This document shows positions 1 to 9,236 of a stretch of DNA of 64,000 nucleotides, piece after piece. The position numbers and the translations under genes are program-made. Numbering within the stretch: the first letter of the stretch is position 1; each line of letters begins with the position of its first letter. The notes under the pieces were generated by a model. It saw only the letters and a program-made list of their open reading frames with translations, ran no database searches and was not told the DNA's origin. Source of the stretch: Bacteroides finegoldii DSM 17565 (GTDB lineage Bacteria; Bacteroidota; Bacteroidia; Bacteroidales; Bacteroidaceae). The stretch is taken from positions 152,856 to 216,855 of the forward strand of contig NZ_GG688323.1 in NCBI RefSeq assembly GCF_000156195.1, given 5' to 3'.

Positions 1-1085
1 GTTTTATTTGCACATATCTCCCATGTAAAATTGGAAGCTTGTGCCGTGCTTAATTCTTTTAATGACAAAATATCTATAGATTTGTTTTCAAATCGCTCCA
101 TCCATTCACTCATAGATTGTATATCTTCCGGAGAAACATAGATAGCTGCTTCTCCCCCCACTTCAGATAAGGAACTGTTACGGCAAGTAATAACTGGAGT
201 TCCTGACGCCATAGATTCTAATATCGGTAATCCAAATCCTTCATACTTAGAAGGAAAAAATGTTGCGCTAGCACTTGAATATAGTTCACCCAATTCTTTA
301 TTTTCAATGTCTGAAATGAAATGAATTTTATTCTTCATTTCATCCTTACTGAATCTTTCGACAATATCCATAGGCGGGTTTCTCCATACTAGAATCAAAT
401 CATGTTCAGGATGATGTTTTAAGAAGATTTCATAAGCCCTCAACACTGAAATTGTATTTTTACGTCCAATGTCACATGATACAGATAAAAAGAAAGGTCT
501 ATTTTGTGTATATTTATTAGATATATTCGTTCGAGGTCTGAACAATTGATGATCAACTCCCCAAGGACAAACATAAACCTTGTTTTCATCTACATGCATA
601 TATTCCACGATTTCTTTTTTGGAGTTTTCACTGCATGTTATGACAGCCTTACTTTTTTGTGCAAGCAAAGGATAATGTTTACGAGCATAGCCATGACCTA
701 AAAAATCTTCCGGATAAGAAAAAAACATAGCATCATGAATCGTTACTATACATTTTTCCGGACGATGTACATATTCAAAGTTATGAGGTATGTGCATTAT
801 ATCATATCCGGTAAACCATTCACGTATTGGAAATTTTGATAGTATCTTATTCCATTTCTCCCGATACGGCAAATATAGATGTGAATAACTGAAAGGTAAT
901 CCTGTATTACGTCCACCAATGCCTTTCATGTTTTGTGAATACAATTCTATCTCAAAAGGTAAATTATCTATATCTGCCAATGCTTGTAGCAATTCCAATG
1001 TAGTACGCCCTATGCCATTTACCTTGCCTGACACATAATAAGGAACTATGGAATTTACATCAATGAGAAGTTTCTTCTTTTTCAC
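1..1085 (-). CDS. GT4-family glycosyltransferase, C-terminus cut by window edge
   Basis: Probably transfers a sugar from a nucleotide donor to the growing polysaccharide repeat unit at the cytoplasmic face of the membrane. The frame is open from a GTG at 1085 to base 1. It begins KKKKLLIDVNSIVPYYVSG, has VTIHDAMF and the GT-B hinge-type stretch VYVCPWGVDHQLFRP, and near the cut end shows the donor-binding E-x7-E region in YEGFGLPILESMASGTPVI. The GTG overlaps the TGA of the preceding gene by four bases, so the two are translationally coupled in one operon. Acceptor and sugar cannot be read from the sequence. Only the 3' end is missing. Confidence 0.85.
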   Translation of the reverse strand, partial: MKKKKLLIDVNSIVPYYVSGKVNGIGRTTLELLQALADIDNLPFEIELYSQNMKGIGGRNTGLPFSYSHLYLPYREKWNKILSKFPIREWFTGYDIMHIPHNFEYVHRPEKCIVTIHDAMFFSYPEDFLGHGYARKHYPLLAQKSKAVITCSENSKKEIVEYMHVDENKVYVCPWGVDHQLFRPRTNISNKYTQNRPFFLSVSCDIGRKNTISVLRAYEIFLKHHPEHDLILVWRNPPMDIVERFSKDEMKNKIHFISDIENKELGELYSSASATFFPSKYEGFGLPILESMASGTPVITCRNSSLSEVGGEAAIYVSPEDIQSMSEWMERFENKSIDILSLKELSTAQASNFTWEICANK

Positions 1086-2359
1086 AATTTACTCTCTTTA
1101 TATAAGTTTACTAAAGTCTTGCAATGTTCTTCAATAGATATTACACTTTTTCTTCCTGACATCTCCATTGAAGGAATAATTGAAACGTCATTGATGATAT
1201 CTTCCATCTTAGCTTTTAAGGCTTTCGCATCATTAGGCTCCACCAACCATCCGTTCACTCCATTTTCAATTTGCATTTCCGCACCTCCGCATCTTGTTGC
1301 TAACACAGATTTTCCCATAGCTAATGCTTCGGAGATATTTAACCCAAAGATTTCTAAACAAATAGAGGGTAATACTAAAACATGCAGATTTTTTATCTCA
1401 TCAAACACTTGTTCTGGTTCAACTTTTCCATGCCAAATAATACGGGAATCTTTTTTATATTTTCTCTGTAATTGAGCCATATATCTGCGTTCTCCCTTAT
1501 TACCCGCACCACCTATCAAATGTAATTCCACATTACCTTCTGCCAAGCTGTTAAAAGCTTGCAGCAAGACATGAATACCTTTTACATAACAAATACGTCC
1601 TACATAGAAAAACTTAACACACTCATTTCCGATAGAAGAGAGAGAAGAGACATTGGAAGGTAGAGGAATACCATGTGGAATTACTATAATCTTTTTTTCA
1701 TCCAACCCATTGCGTATCATCGCTTCTTTAATCGCATGACAAGGAGCTATCATGCGGGTACATCCTTCTACAATGCTTTGCCATTCTTTTTGTTTACAAT
1801 TTATATATAACGCAGACTGTCCAATAGGAGTAATAAAAGGGATAAAAGGCTTAGCCTGCAATTTCTCCCCTAAAGAAATATATTGCTCCATTGATAACTG
1901 TTTCATAAATGGATACCAATACTTCCCACTCCGAACATTCCGTAATACACATGGCAGGCAGTTTGTATGAGATACTGAAACATTACAAATTTCGTCCTTG
2001 AAGTTTAACAATGTTCCCGCAGGACAAACTATTCCACCATGATGGGACGTTACAACAACAGGTATATGTAAGGCCTGTCCAATGGTACACATTAAAGCTT
2101 TCTGACTATGAGCATGAATGATATCAGGTTGGATAGCTTGTATCAATTGTTGTAGTTCTTCTTTCTCTATATTGCCAATTTCATACAAATCAATAGCCTT
2201 ATAAGATTTCTTGCTTATGCCAATAGAATTATTGAGAAAAGAAAATATAGTAAGCAAGCATTGTTGCTTATTCATTTCATCAATAATATTTCTAACATAA
2301 ACCTGCCCACCTCCATAAGTAGAAAAGAAATTACCGGAAGCTATTTGAAGAATATGCAT
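1082..2359 (-). CDS. GT4-family glycosyltransferase
   Basis: A 425-residue GT-B glycosyltransferase, likely building the repeat unit of the capsule or exopolysaccharide. The N-terminal half starts with MHILQIASGNFFSTYGGGQ, the glycine-rich loop typical of the acceptor domain, followed by DIIHAHSQKALMC. The C-terminal half has FFYVGRICYVKGIHVLLQAF, the strand-and-lysine region that binds the nucleotide phosphate, and EIFGLNISEALAMGKSVLA, the E-x7-E motif. It lies 21 bases after the pyruvyltransferase gene and overlaps the next glycosyltransferase by four bases. A Cys-rich insert (residues about 113-140, CPAG, CNVS, CLPC) looks like the metal-binding region of some GT4 enzymes; that is inference. 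Length is normal and the frame is intact. Confidence 0.85.
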   Translation of the reverse strand: MHILQIASGNFFSTYGGGQVYVRNIIDEMNKQQCLLTIFSFLNNSIGISKKSYKAIDLYEIGNIEKEELQQLIQAIQPDIIHAHSQKALMCTIGQALHIPVVVTSHHGGIVCPAGTLLNFKDEICNVSVSHTNCLPCVLRNVRSGKYWYPFMKQLSMEQYISLGEKLQAKPFIPFITPIGQSALYINCKQKEWQSIVEGCTRMIAPCHAIKEAMIRNGLDEKKIIVIPHGIPLPSNVSSLSSIGNECVKFFYVGRICYVKGIHVLLQAFNSLAEGNVELHLIGGAGNKGERRYMAQLQRKYKKDSRIIWHGKVEPEQVFDEIKNLHVLVLPSICLEIFGLNISEALAMGKSVLATRCGGAEMQIENGVNGWLVEPNDAKALKAKMEDIINDVSIIPSMEMSGRKSVISIEEHCKTLVNLYKESKL

Positions 2360-2380
2360 TTCTATTATTTAAGTGAATTT

Positions 2381-3244
2381 CTAACAATTAAACTTTGCTG
2401 CTACTTTCAACATTAATCGGTTAAGATTTTCTTGCATATCGCGAATTTTTTCAATGGGCTTTAATGTCGTTTTAGCAATTAAAAAGTCCTCATCTTCCAA
2501 ACCTGTTATTTCTATAAACTCTTCATTAATCCCAAGAGAAGAATAATAATCTTTAAACTTATAGTCATAAAAAGTTGTTGGCATTGTATTACGATCAACA
2601 AATCGGATATTGGGTATGCCATAAGAATCAGCGATTATCAATCCATGCAATGAAGATGATGCAATTGCATCACATTTTCTTATATTGGTAATTACATCTT
2701 TAGGATCTTTTAAAACATTTATAAATAGAGTATCATTACTGAATTTTTGTTGCCATAAGGTCAATTTAGGTGAATCCATATCAACAAAATGAGCTATAAC
2801 CCCAAGACGATAAATGCGGTTAACATCTTCATTAAAAATTAAAGGCATTAAAATTCCAGGATCTCCTAATCTAATATCTTCTTTTCTTTGTTTCAAATTG
2901 GATAGAGTCATCTTTCCTCTTACTGCCAAAATTGTAGCATTAGGAAAATCGTATTTTTTTTCATCTCCGCCTGTACCGATAATATACCCTGAAAAATTAT
3001 TGGGAATCCATTGCAATATAGATCCTGCTAAAATTATATCTGATTTTACATAAGATGTAACATAAACTGGCATCAATCCATAGTGTTTCAATATATATGG
3101 AGATAGGCAATCACCAAAATTATTTAAACCTCTGCCCCAATGAACTTTTACTAAATTGTGAAATAAATACTTTCCAACAAAATACCGAGGTATTCGATTG
3201 AAGAGCAAATATATTATTTCTTTCAAAATTAAAATAGCTTTCAT
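2381..3244 (-). CDS. Polysaccharide pyruvyl transferase family protein
   Basis: A 287-residue member of the CsaB/WcaK-type family (PF04230), which transfers ketal pyruvate from phosphoenolpyruvate to a sugar, adding negative charge. Supporting stretches are HWGRGLNNFGDCLSPYIL near the N-terminus, DIILAGSILQWIPNNFSGYI, VRGKMTLSNL, RLGDPGILMPL and the C-terminal ASSSLHGLIIADSYGIP, where the S-x-L/R-H-G segment is the family hallmark. Its ATG overlaps the stop of the flippase gene by one base (TAATG), so it is coupled to it in the same operon. The polymer made here is therefore likely to be pyruvylated. Some family members act on non-sugar polymers, so the exact substrate remains open. Confidence 0.8.
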   Translation of the reverse strand: MKAILILKEIIYLLFNRIPRYFVGKYLFHNLVKVHWGRGLNNFGDCLSPYILKHYGLMPVYVTSYVKSDIILAGSILQWIPNNFSGYIIGTGGDEKKYDFPNATILAVRGKMTLSNLKQRKEDIRLGDPGILMPLIFNEDVNRIYRLGVIAHFVDMDSPKLTLWQQKFSNDTLFINVLKDPKDVITNIRKCDAIASSSLHGLIIADSYGIPNIRFVDRNTMPTTFYDYKFKDYYSSLGINEEFIEITGLEDEDFLIAKTTLKPIEKIRDMQENLNRLMLKVAAKFNC

Positions 3245-4779
3245 TATTTTTTTATTTTTAAAATACGGAAAAGAAAAAATCTAAATTCTTTAAAAATTAG
3301 AGTCATGGCAACTGTTGACAATAGTGAATAAGTTATTACTATCATAAATCCGTCAAGAGACCAATCTAATATGCTCTTCGGATTGTTAACACTTAGTCCT
3401 ATTCTTACAGATCTAATGCCCAAAAATGCAATCATTAAAGGAAAACAACACTTAAGCCATTTAATCCAATATTGTAATAAAGAAGCGTCAAATCCTTTCT
3501 TATACAGATAGTAAGGTTTCCATCCACATAAAATAACAATTAAACTAAAACAATTTGCAAATATAATACCGTTTAAAGACCAATAATATCCCCCTATAAT
3601 TGCTACTATAATAAATATAATTGTTTGAATAATTGAGGACCATACATCACGAAATAATCCATATCCATATAAAAATTGTCCTATTGTACCTTGTGTCAAT
3701 CTAATAAAAATATTAAAAAGGATTAGATAAAGAGTTATCCTACTAAGCACATACTGTTCCCCTAACCATATAATTATAAATGAATCCATTAAATAAAAAA
3801 TAGGAATTACAATTAATCCGGCAAACCAAAAACGAATAGACGTTAATTCCCAAAAAACTTCAATTATCTTTTTCCTATTACCTTCTGCAATAAGATTTCC
3901 AATCCCAGCACTTGTACTGTTTAAGAAGCTATTCATTAACAAACTCAATTTATCTATTACTAAAGTATAATTTCCATAATATGTTACGATTTGTAATGAA
4001 GTAAATGCGTAAACAAAAAATGGTGATAATTGAAATTGCACAAAGTTTGCAATTTGATGTACAAACAATTGCTTCGTGTATTTCATCACCTCCGGATACT
4101 TCTTAAAAAGAATCCTTCCCTGACTGACTTCTGATCTCAACCACGGATATACCTGATTTATTTTCCAATTCAATATAAAGGAATAGATAATACCAAAAGA
4201 GAGTTCAACAATCACCCACAAATAGTAGTTTCCTGTATAATAGGCTAAAGCCATTTGAATGATTGTTTTTATAATAGTGGCCGTCTGAAAATAAGCAGTA
4301 ACTACATAATTCTTCTGGTCAGCTCCCAACAAAGTCTGTTTATAGTTAGCAAAGTAACCAATTAAAGAAGAAGCGAGAAAAGAAAAATAAGCAAAGAAAA
4401 TAAGTCCTAAATCAAACTCTGTATTGGGGAATATAAGCGGAAGAAAACAAGCCAATATACATCCGGCTATCAATATAATTTTTCCTATCCAACGGTATAA
4501 GTAGCCAAATACAGAAATAATCTCATTGATCTTTGTTTCATCGTGATCGAATAACGGCTTATAAAGTACGTAACCAATAGCACTGCCAATACCCAATTCT
4601 GCCAGATTGAGGAAACCTAACAGATTTTGCAATGTGCCTGTCAATCCGACAAAATCCGCTCCTAACGTATCAAGAAATATCTTTCGAGAAAAGAAAGATA
4701 ATGCTAGAGTCAGGAAATAAAAAATAAGATTGACACGCGCGTTAAGCAAGGATTTCCTTACGCGAGATTCTTGTGACAT
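3244..4779 (-). CDS. Wzx-like polysaccharide flippase (MOP superfamily)
   Basis: A 511-residue polytopic membrane protein expected to flip undecaprenyl-linked repeat units across the inner membrane. About 12-14 hydrophobic segments are visible, beginning after a short basic start (RVRKSLLNARVNLIFYFL). Family-like features include SRKIFLDTLGADFVGLTGTL and LLGFLNLAELGIGSAIGYVL in the first two helices, the usual start of Bacteroidetes O-antigen translocases. It sits 14 bases downstream of the Wzc-like kinase gene, and its stop overlaps the start of the pyruvyltransferase. The DNA is much more AT-rich than the kinase gene upstream, as is common where a conserved export half meets a variable biosynthesis half of a capsule locus. 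Confidence 0.85.
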   Translation of the reverse strand: MSQESRVRKSLLNARVNLIFYFLTLALSFFSRKIFLDTLGADFVGLTGTLQNLLGFLNLAELGIGSAIGYVLYKPLFDHDETKINEIISVFGYLYRWIGKIILIAGCILACFLPLIFPNTEFDLGLIFFAYFSFLASSLIGYFANYKQTLLGADQKNYVVTAYFQTATIIKTIIQMALAYYTGNYYLWVIVELSFGIIYSFILNWKINQVYPWLRSEVSQGRILFKKYPEVMKYTKQLFVHQIANFVQFQLSPFFVYAFTSLQIVTYYGNYTLVIDKLSLLMNSFLNSTSAGIGNLIAEGNRKKIIEVFWELTSIRFWFAGLIVIPIFYLMDSFIIIWLGEQYVLSRITLYLILFNIFIRLTQGTIGQFLYGYGLFRDVWSSIIQTIIFIIVAIIGGYYWSLNGIIFANCFSLIVILCGWKPYYLYKKGFDASLLQYWIKWLKCCFPLMIAFLGIRSVRIGLSVNNPKSILDWSLDGFMIVITYSLLSTVAMTLIFKEFRFFLFRILKIKK

Positions 4780-4793
4780 AAATTGTAATTAAA

Positions 4794-7163
4794 TTATTCT
4801 TTTTCTGAATAATACCCATTTACATGCCCGTATCCGTAGCCATATCCATAACCTTGCCCGTAACCGTAGCCGTACTTCTTCTTTTCTACCTGACTGTCAT
4901 TCAACACGATACACATATTCTTGAATTTGCCGTCCTGATGCAAGCGTTCCAGTTCGGGCAAGTAACGGCGGTCTAACACTCCGTCACGAATAACATAGAT
5001 TGTGAGATCTGTCACACGGCTGACGATGGCCGCATCTGCCACCACCAAAGCGGGGACATTATCCAAGATGATGTAATCATACCGTTTCTTCAGTTCGTCG
5101 ATCAGCTGATCAAAACGTTCATTCATCAGCAGTTCTGCCGGATTGGGAGGAATGATTCCCGCAAAGATGGTATCGACTTGAGGATGGAAAGCTCCGACGG
5201 TTATCAGAGTGTCCGGATTTGAATTCAGACCGGACAGATAGGTACTTAATCCTTCTTTCCTGTTTACTCCCGCCAATTTACTTTGAGTGTGTTTGCGCAG
5301 GTCTGTGTCGAGTAATATGACTTTCTTTCCGGAAATAGCTAAAGCAACCGCCAGATTGCGGGAGACAAATGATTTTCCTTCGCCGGACAAGGTAGAGGTG
5401 AACATCAGGACACGGGCTTCTTTCGCTATGAAGTTCAGATCGACACGGAGCATACGGAAAGCTTCGGAGATACGGTCGTTTCTGCTATCACTTACTACAA
5501 TCGCATCGTCTCCTTCCGAATCTTTGCGTGCCGGAATCTCACCGACAATCGGAATGGTAGTGTATTCTTCAATATCCTTACGTCCGCGGACGGATGTGTT
5601 CAACAGCAGGATGATGACCTGTACTCCCAATGGTATCAGCAGCCCTACTATAAAGGCAGCAGCCAGTATGGAAGAACGTGCGGGAGATACCGGTGAATAG
5701 GAGCCGAAAGGTTCTTCAACCACCCGGATATTGGCTTCGGTAATGGCCAGTTGCAAGGCGTTCTCTTCACGTTTGTTGAGCAGGAAGGTATAGAGGGTCT
5801 CTTTAATAGATTGCTGGCGCATAATGCTCAACGCCATCTTTTCCTGCTTGGGTACTGCCTGAATGCTTGACGCCAGGCGGTTCTCCACTGCTTTTGCCTT
5901 ATCCAGACGAAGACGCAAGGTTTTCATATAATTGTCCATAGAGCCTGAAATTGTCGCACGCATTCCTTCCAGATTCTTATCCGCTGCCTGAACTACGGGA
6001 TTCTTCTCGCCCGAACTTTCTTTCAGGCGGTTGCGTTGCAACATAAGTTCGTTATAGGCGGTAATCTGGCTCTGCATACTGACATCTCCCACTCCTGTCA
6101 CGTTCGGAATCAGCTGGTCTTTGCGGGTAACATCCGCCAGGTAGGTCTTGATGGACCGCGCAATAGACAACTCTGTCTCCAATTGTGCGCTTTCTTCCTT
6201 TACTTTACTGCTCTCAGCCAAGTATTGCGTGGCATTGGCACTCATATCTACAATCTGATTGCGTTGCTTGAAATCGGTGAGGTCTTCTTCTACGTCACTT
6301 AGTTCACGGCTGATAATAGAGATACGTTCGTCAATGAATTTAGCTGTGTTGGCCGCAATGCGGTTTTTATCTTCTATGATCGTCTCGCTGTATACTTTCA
6401 CCAAAGCGGCCAGAATAGCGTCGGCACGGGATATATTGGTATCGGAACAGGTTATCTGTACCAACGTGGTGCGTTCGCCTGCCAATGAGGTCGCTATCTT
6501 GGACTGGTAAATGTTTGTTGCTATCTCCGGACTGATACGGCTGACTGATATCGGTTGGGAAAGATAGGCGGACAAGTTTTCCGGACGCAACTGCACGACG
6601 ATTCTTCCCGCTTCTGTCCGGATGGTGTCATTGTACGTTAGGTCCTGCTCCTGCATTCGGCCCTTTTCTCCCGCCACTTTCCAGTCGGATATACGGAACT
6701 TTGTCGTGTTGAGGGGAGTAATATTGAATGACACTGGCTGATTGTAAGGGTCGATAAAATGAACTTCTACCGGTGATTCCGCATAAAGGGGAGCATCACG
6801 CAGTATGCCGTCTTTGGCATAACCCACATCCAGATGAAGGCGATTGACTACTTCACGAAGCAACTGGTGGGAACGCAGGATATAGATTTCATTATCGACA
6901 CTGGTTCCTGTTATGCCTCCGCTCACTTCGAGCATGGCGGACATGTCCGAAGCGGATTTTTCTTTATCTTTCACCAGCATCACTGCCTGGCGCTGATAGA
7001 CCGGCTGAATGGTCAGTACATAAAAATAAGCTGATCCCACGCATACTAAAACGGACAGGACAAACCAGTACCAGTTGGCTATGATCAGTTCGACGACATC
7101 ACGAAGATTGATTCCTCCTTCGTCTTTCTTGGGTGTTCTCTCGTTTTCCTGAATATATTCCAT
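4794..7163 (-). CDS. Wzc-like polysaccharide co-polymerase and tyrosine autokinase
   Basis: A 789-residue inner-membrane protein controlling chain length and export of polysaccharide. A first membrane helix near residues 30-50 and a second near 510-530 flank a long periplasmic Wzz-type coiled-coil region. The cytoplasmic bacterial tyrosine kinase domain has a Walker A motif (STLSGEGKSFVSRNLAVAL), Walker A' (VILLDTDLRK) and Walker B (YIILDNVPALVVAD). The tail holds nine tyrosines in an alternating Gly-Tyr stretch, the expected autophosphorylation cluster. It lies ten bases after the Wza-like gene, giving the usual order export channel then kinase. The Gly-Tyr tail is encoded by near-repeats of six bases and could vary in length. 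Family assignment is firm; the polymer is not known. Confidence 0.93.
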   Translation of the reverse strand: MEYIQENERTPKKDEGGINLRDVVELIIANWYWFVLSVLVCVGSAYFYVLTIQPVYQRQAVMLVKDKEKSASDMSAMLEVSGGITGTSVDNEIYILRSHQLLREVVNRLHLDVGYAKDGILRDAPLYAESPVEVHFIDPYNQPVSFNITPLNTTKFRISDWKVAGEKGRMQEQDLTYNDTIRTEAGRIVVQLRPENLSAYLSQPISVSRISPEIATNIYQSKIATSLAGERTTLVQITCSDTNISRADAILAALVKVYSETIIEDKNRIAANTAKFIDERISIISRELSDVEEDLTDFKQRNQIVDMSANATQYLAESSKVKEESAQLETELSIARSIKTYLADVTRKDQLIPNVTGVGDVSMQSQITAYNELMLQRNRLKESSGEKNPVVQAADKNLEGMRATISGSMDNYMKTLRLRLDKAKAVENRLASSIQAVPKQEKMALSIMRQQSIKETLYTFLLNKREENALQLAITEANIRVVEEPFGSYSPVSPARSSILAAAFIVGLLIPLGVQVIILLLNTSVRGRKDIEEYTTIPIVGEIPARKDSEGDDAIVVSDSRNDRISEAFRMLRVDLNFIAKEARVLMFTSTLSGEGKSFVSRNLAVALAISGKKVILLDTDLRKHTQSKLAGVNRKEGLSTYLSGLNSNPDTLITVGAFHPQVDTIFAGIIPPNPAELLMNERFDQLIDELKKRYDYIILDNVPALVVADAAIVSRVTDLTIYVIRDGVLDRRYLPELERLHQDGKFKNMCIVLNDSQVEKKKYGYGYGQGYGYGYGYGHVNGYYSEKE

Positions 7164-7172
7164 ATTTTCTTT

Positions 7173-7970
7173 TTACTTGCTTAGTACGACAATCAGGGAT
7201 ACAATGGAGGCTAATACGGAAATGATACTTGCTCCCGCTCCCAAATATGACAATGCGGAGCTTCCTTTCACGTTGATGGATTTGTTGGGTTCTACATATA
7301 CCACATCGTTCTGCTGAAGATAATAGCAGGGAGACTCAAGTACATCCCGACCGGAAGTAAGATCGACCGTATAGGTGTGTCTTTTCCCTTCTTCTTCACG
7401 AAGTACGAGGATATTGGTACGTTTGGCCGTGGGTGTCAGGTCGCCTGCCATGCTAAGCGCTTCGAGCAGTGTGATGCGGTCGCCAGCCATCTCATGCACG
7501 CCGGGATTGCTTACCTCGCCCATTACCGATATTTTCAGTCCTTTGATGCGGACACTCACAGCGGGGGCTTTGATATATTGTCCTTCTTCCAGACGTTTTT
7601 TGATTTCGTCCGCCAGTTGGAGGCGGGTCAGTCCCGCTGCCTGTATCTCACCCAAGACAGGTACGTCTATCTTTCCGTTCTTGTCTACCTGGACTCCGGT
7701 GGTTTCCTGGATATTCGTGCCTCCACCGGATGTGGATGAGCCTAGTATCTGCGTATTGGCAAAGGGAGCAAGCAGTTCCGGCTCCTTACTGCTCACCATG
7801 ATATAGAGCTGGTCGTCCGGTTTGATACGTAATTCATAGTCCTGCTGTATCACCTGAGCGGGATTTGCCAATGAATCAACTCCTTGCAGGTAGATCATCT
7901 TCTTGGAAGAGATGCAGGAAGTTCCTGTCAGTAGGATAAATAATAAAAGTCCGAAGTTTATCTTTTTCAT
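7173..7970 (-). CDS. Wza-like polysaccharide export lipoprotein
   Basis: An outer-membrane export protein of 265 residues. I chose the ATG at 7970 (MKKINFGLLLFILLTGTSC) because it gives a clean lipoprotein signal with a lipobox ending in Cys; the longer reading from 8015 adds 15 residues that spoil the signal and overlap the upstream gene. The export domain follows (YELRIKPDDQLYIMVSSKEP, then GKIDVPVLGEIQAAGLTR), then a SLBB-like segment (KISVMGEVSNPGVHEMAG) and NDVVYVEPN. A short hydrophobic stretch at the C-terminus (LGAGASIISVLASIVSLIVV) probably inserts in the outer membrane, as in Bacteroidetes relatives. It is followed directly by the cognate autokinase. Confidence 0.92.
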   Translation of the reverse strand: MKKINFGLLLFILLTGTSCISSKKMIYLQGVDSLANPAQVIQQDYELRIKPDDQLYIMVSSKEPELLAPFANTQILGSSTSGGGTNIQETTGVQVDKNGKIDVPVLGEIQAAGLTRLQLADEIKKRLEEGQYIKAPAVSVRIKGLKISVMGEVSNPGVHEMAGDRITLLEALSMAGDLTPTAKRTNILVLREEEGKRHTYTVDLTSGRDVLESPCYYLQQNDVVYVEPNKSINVKGSSALSYLGAGASIISVLASIVSLIVVLSK

Positions 7971-8008
7971 TATTTGTTGATGTATGTATAAAGTAAGTAT
8001 GTGTTTGA

Positions 8009-9145
8009 TTACCAAAAGAAATTCCGATATGTCTTATACCATTTCCTGCCTGTGGCAGTTTCATGTTTCATGATGAAATAACGGATGATGAAATGAGTAG
8101 TCAGCCAGAAAGCCAAATCCAGTAAAAGCATGAAAGTGGTATTGATATAGAATGATAATATAAAGTTGGAGACAACGAAAAACAGTGACAGCATGAGCAG
8201 GGTTATCATCACGGTACGTACTTTCATGCCTGTACGCAACAGGCGATGGTGGATGTGGTTCTTGTCCGGTGTAAAGGGATTGCGTCCCTCACTGACACGG
8301 GAATAGAACACACGCACGACATCGAGCAGGGGAATCAGCAGTGTGGAGACGGTCACCATATTCAGGTTCATCGTAAACGGGTCCCAAAGCTGTGTCTTCT
8401 GCCAGAAATGCAGGACTAGAAAGCTGAGTATATAACCTAACGTCAGACTTCCTGCATCGCCCATGAATAGTTTCCTGCCGGAAACGCTGAATACATTATA
8501 ATAATAGAAGGTAATGACGACTCCCAATGTCGCTGCCGCCAGAAAAGCATGAGTCCATTGGCCGACGAGCGCACAAACGATAATAAGCAGTCCCAGTGCA
8601 ATGCAGCTCAGACCAGAAGCCAGACCGTCGATACCGTCAATCAGATTGATGGCATTCGTGATGTATACAGTAAGAAAGACTGTCAACGGCATTCCGATAT
8701 AAGCCGGTATCTCATGCAGCCCCAGCAATCCGCCCAAATCATTAATCCACAAACCGGACAACGGGAAAAGAAGAGCTGCCAGAATCTGTATGACAAACTT
8801 ATAACGATAGCCTACTCCGACAAGGTCGTCGGCAACTCCTACCAGGTACAAAAGGGTGAGGCCTACTATTAAGAATAAATATTGTATGAACAGATCGGAA
8901 GCCCATAGCATATCGACCGGATGATTGGTATAATAACGGATCCCCGTGACAGAACATAAGGCTATCAGGATGACAGGAAGAAAAGAAAGACCGCCCAGAC
9001 GAGGAATCGGAGTTTTATGGACTTTCCGGCTATCAGGAACATCAAAAAGACGTTTCTTGTAGGAGATGAATAAAATACGCGGAATAATTACAGTGGCAAG
9101 CAGTATGGATAGTAAGAATATGCCTGCTAGATAAGCAATAATCAT
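8009..9145 (-). CDS. WecA/MraY-like undecaprenyl-phosphate sugar-1-phosphate transferase
   Basis: A 378-residue polytopic enzyme of glycosyltransferase family 4 (PF00953), expected to start each repeat unit by moving a HexNAc-1-phosphate onto undecaprenyl phosphate. Motifs seen are RKVHKTPIPRLGGLSFLPVI near the N-terminus, LVGVADDLVGVGYRYKFVIQ with the paired Asp residues, AINLIDGIDGLASGLS, LFMGDAGSLTLGYILSFL and the C-terminal substrate motif NPFTPDKNHIHHRLL. Around ten membrane helices are evident. It is the second gene of the operon, about 90 bases after upxY, which suits an initiating enzyme. The sugar could be GlcNAc, but that is only the commonest case in the family. Confidence 0.92.
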   Translation of the reverse strand: MIIAYLAGIFLLSILLATVIIPRILFISYKKRLFDVPDSRKVHKTPIPRLGGLSFLPVILIALCSVTGIRYYTNHPVDMLWASDLFIQYLFLIVGLTLLYLVGVADDLVGVGYRYKFVIQILAALLFPLSGLWINDLGGLLGLHEIPAYIGMPLTVFLTVYITNAINLIDGIDGLASGLSCIALGLLIIVCALVGQWTHAFLAAATLGVVITFYYYNVFSVSGRKLFMGDAGSLTLGYILSFLVLHFWQKTQLWDPFTMNLNMVTVSTLLIPLLDVVRVFYSRVSEGRNPFTPDKNHIHHRLLRTGMKVRTVMITLLMLSLFFVVSNFILSFYINTTFMLLLDLAFWLTTHFIIRYFIMKHETATGRKWYKTYRNFFW

Positions 9146-9236
9146 GATTTCCCCAATAAAATTACATTGATTGTTACAAACTTATGCGGCAGAGCGCTCA
9201 CATAAGTTCTTCATATATACCCCAATTAATAAATTA

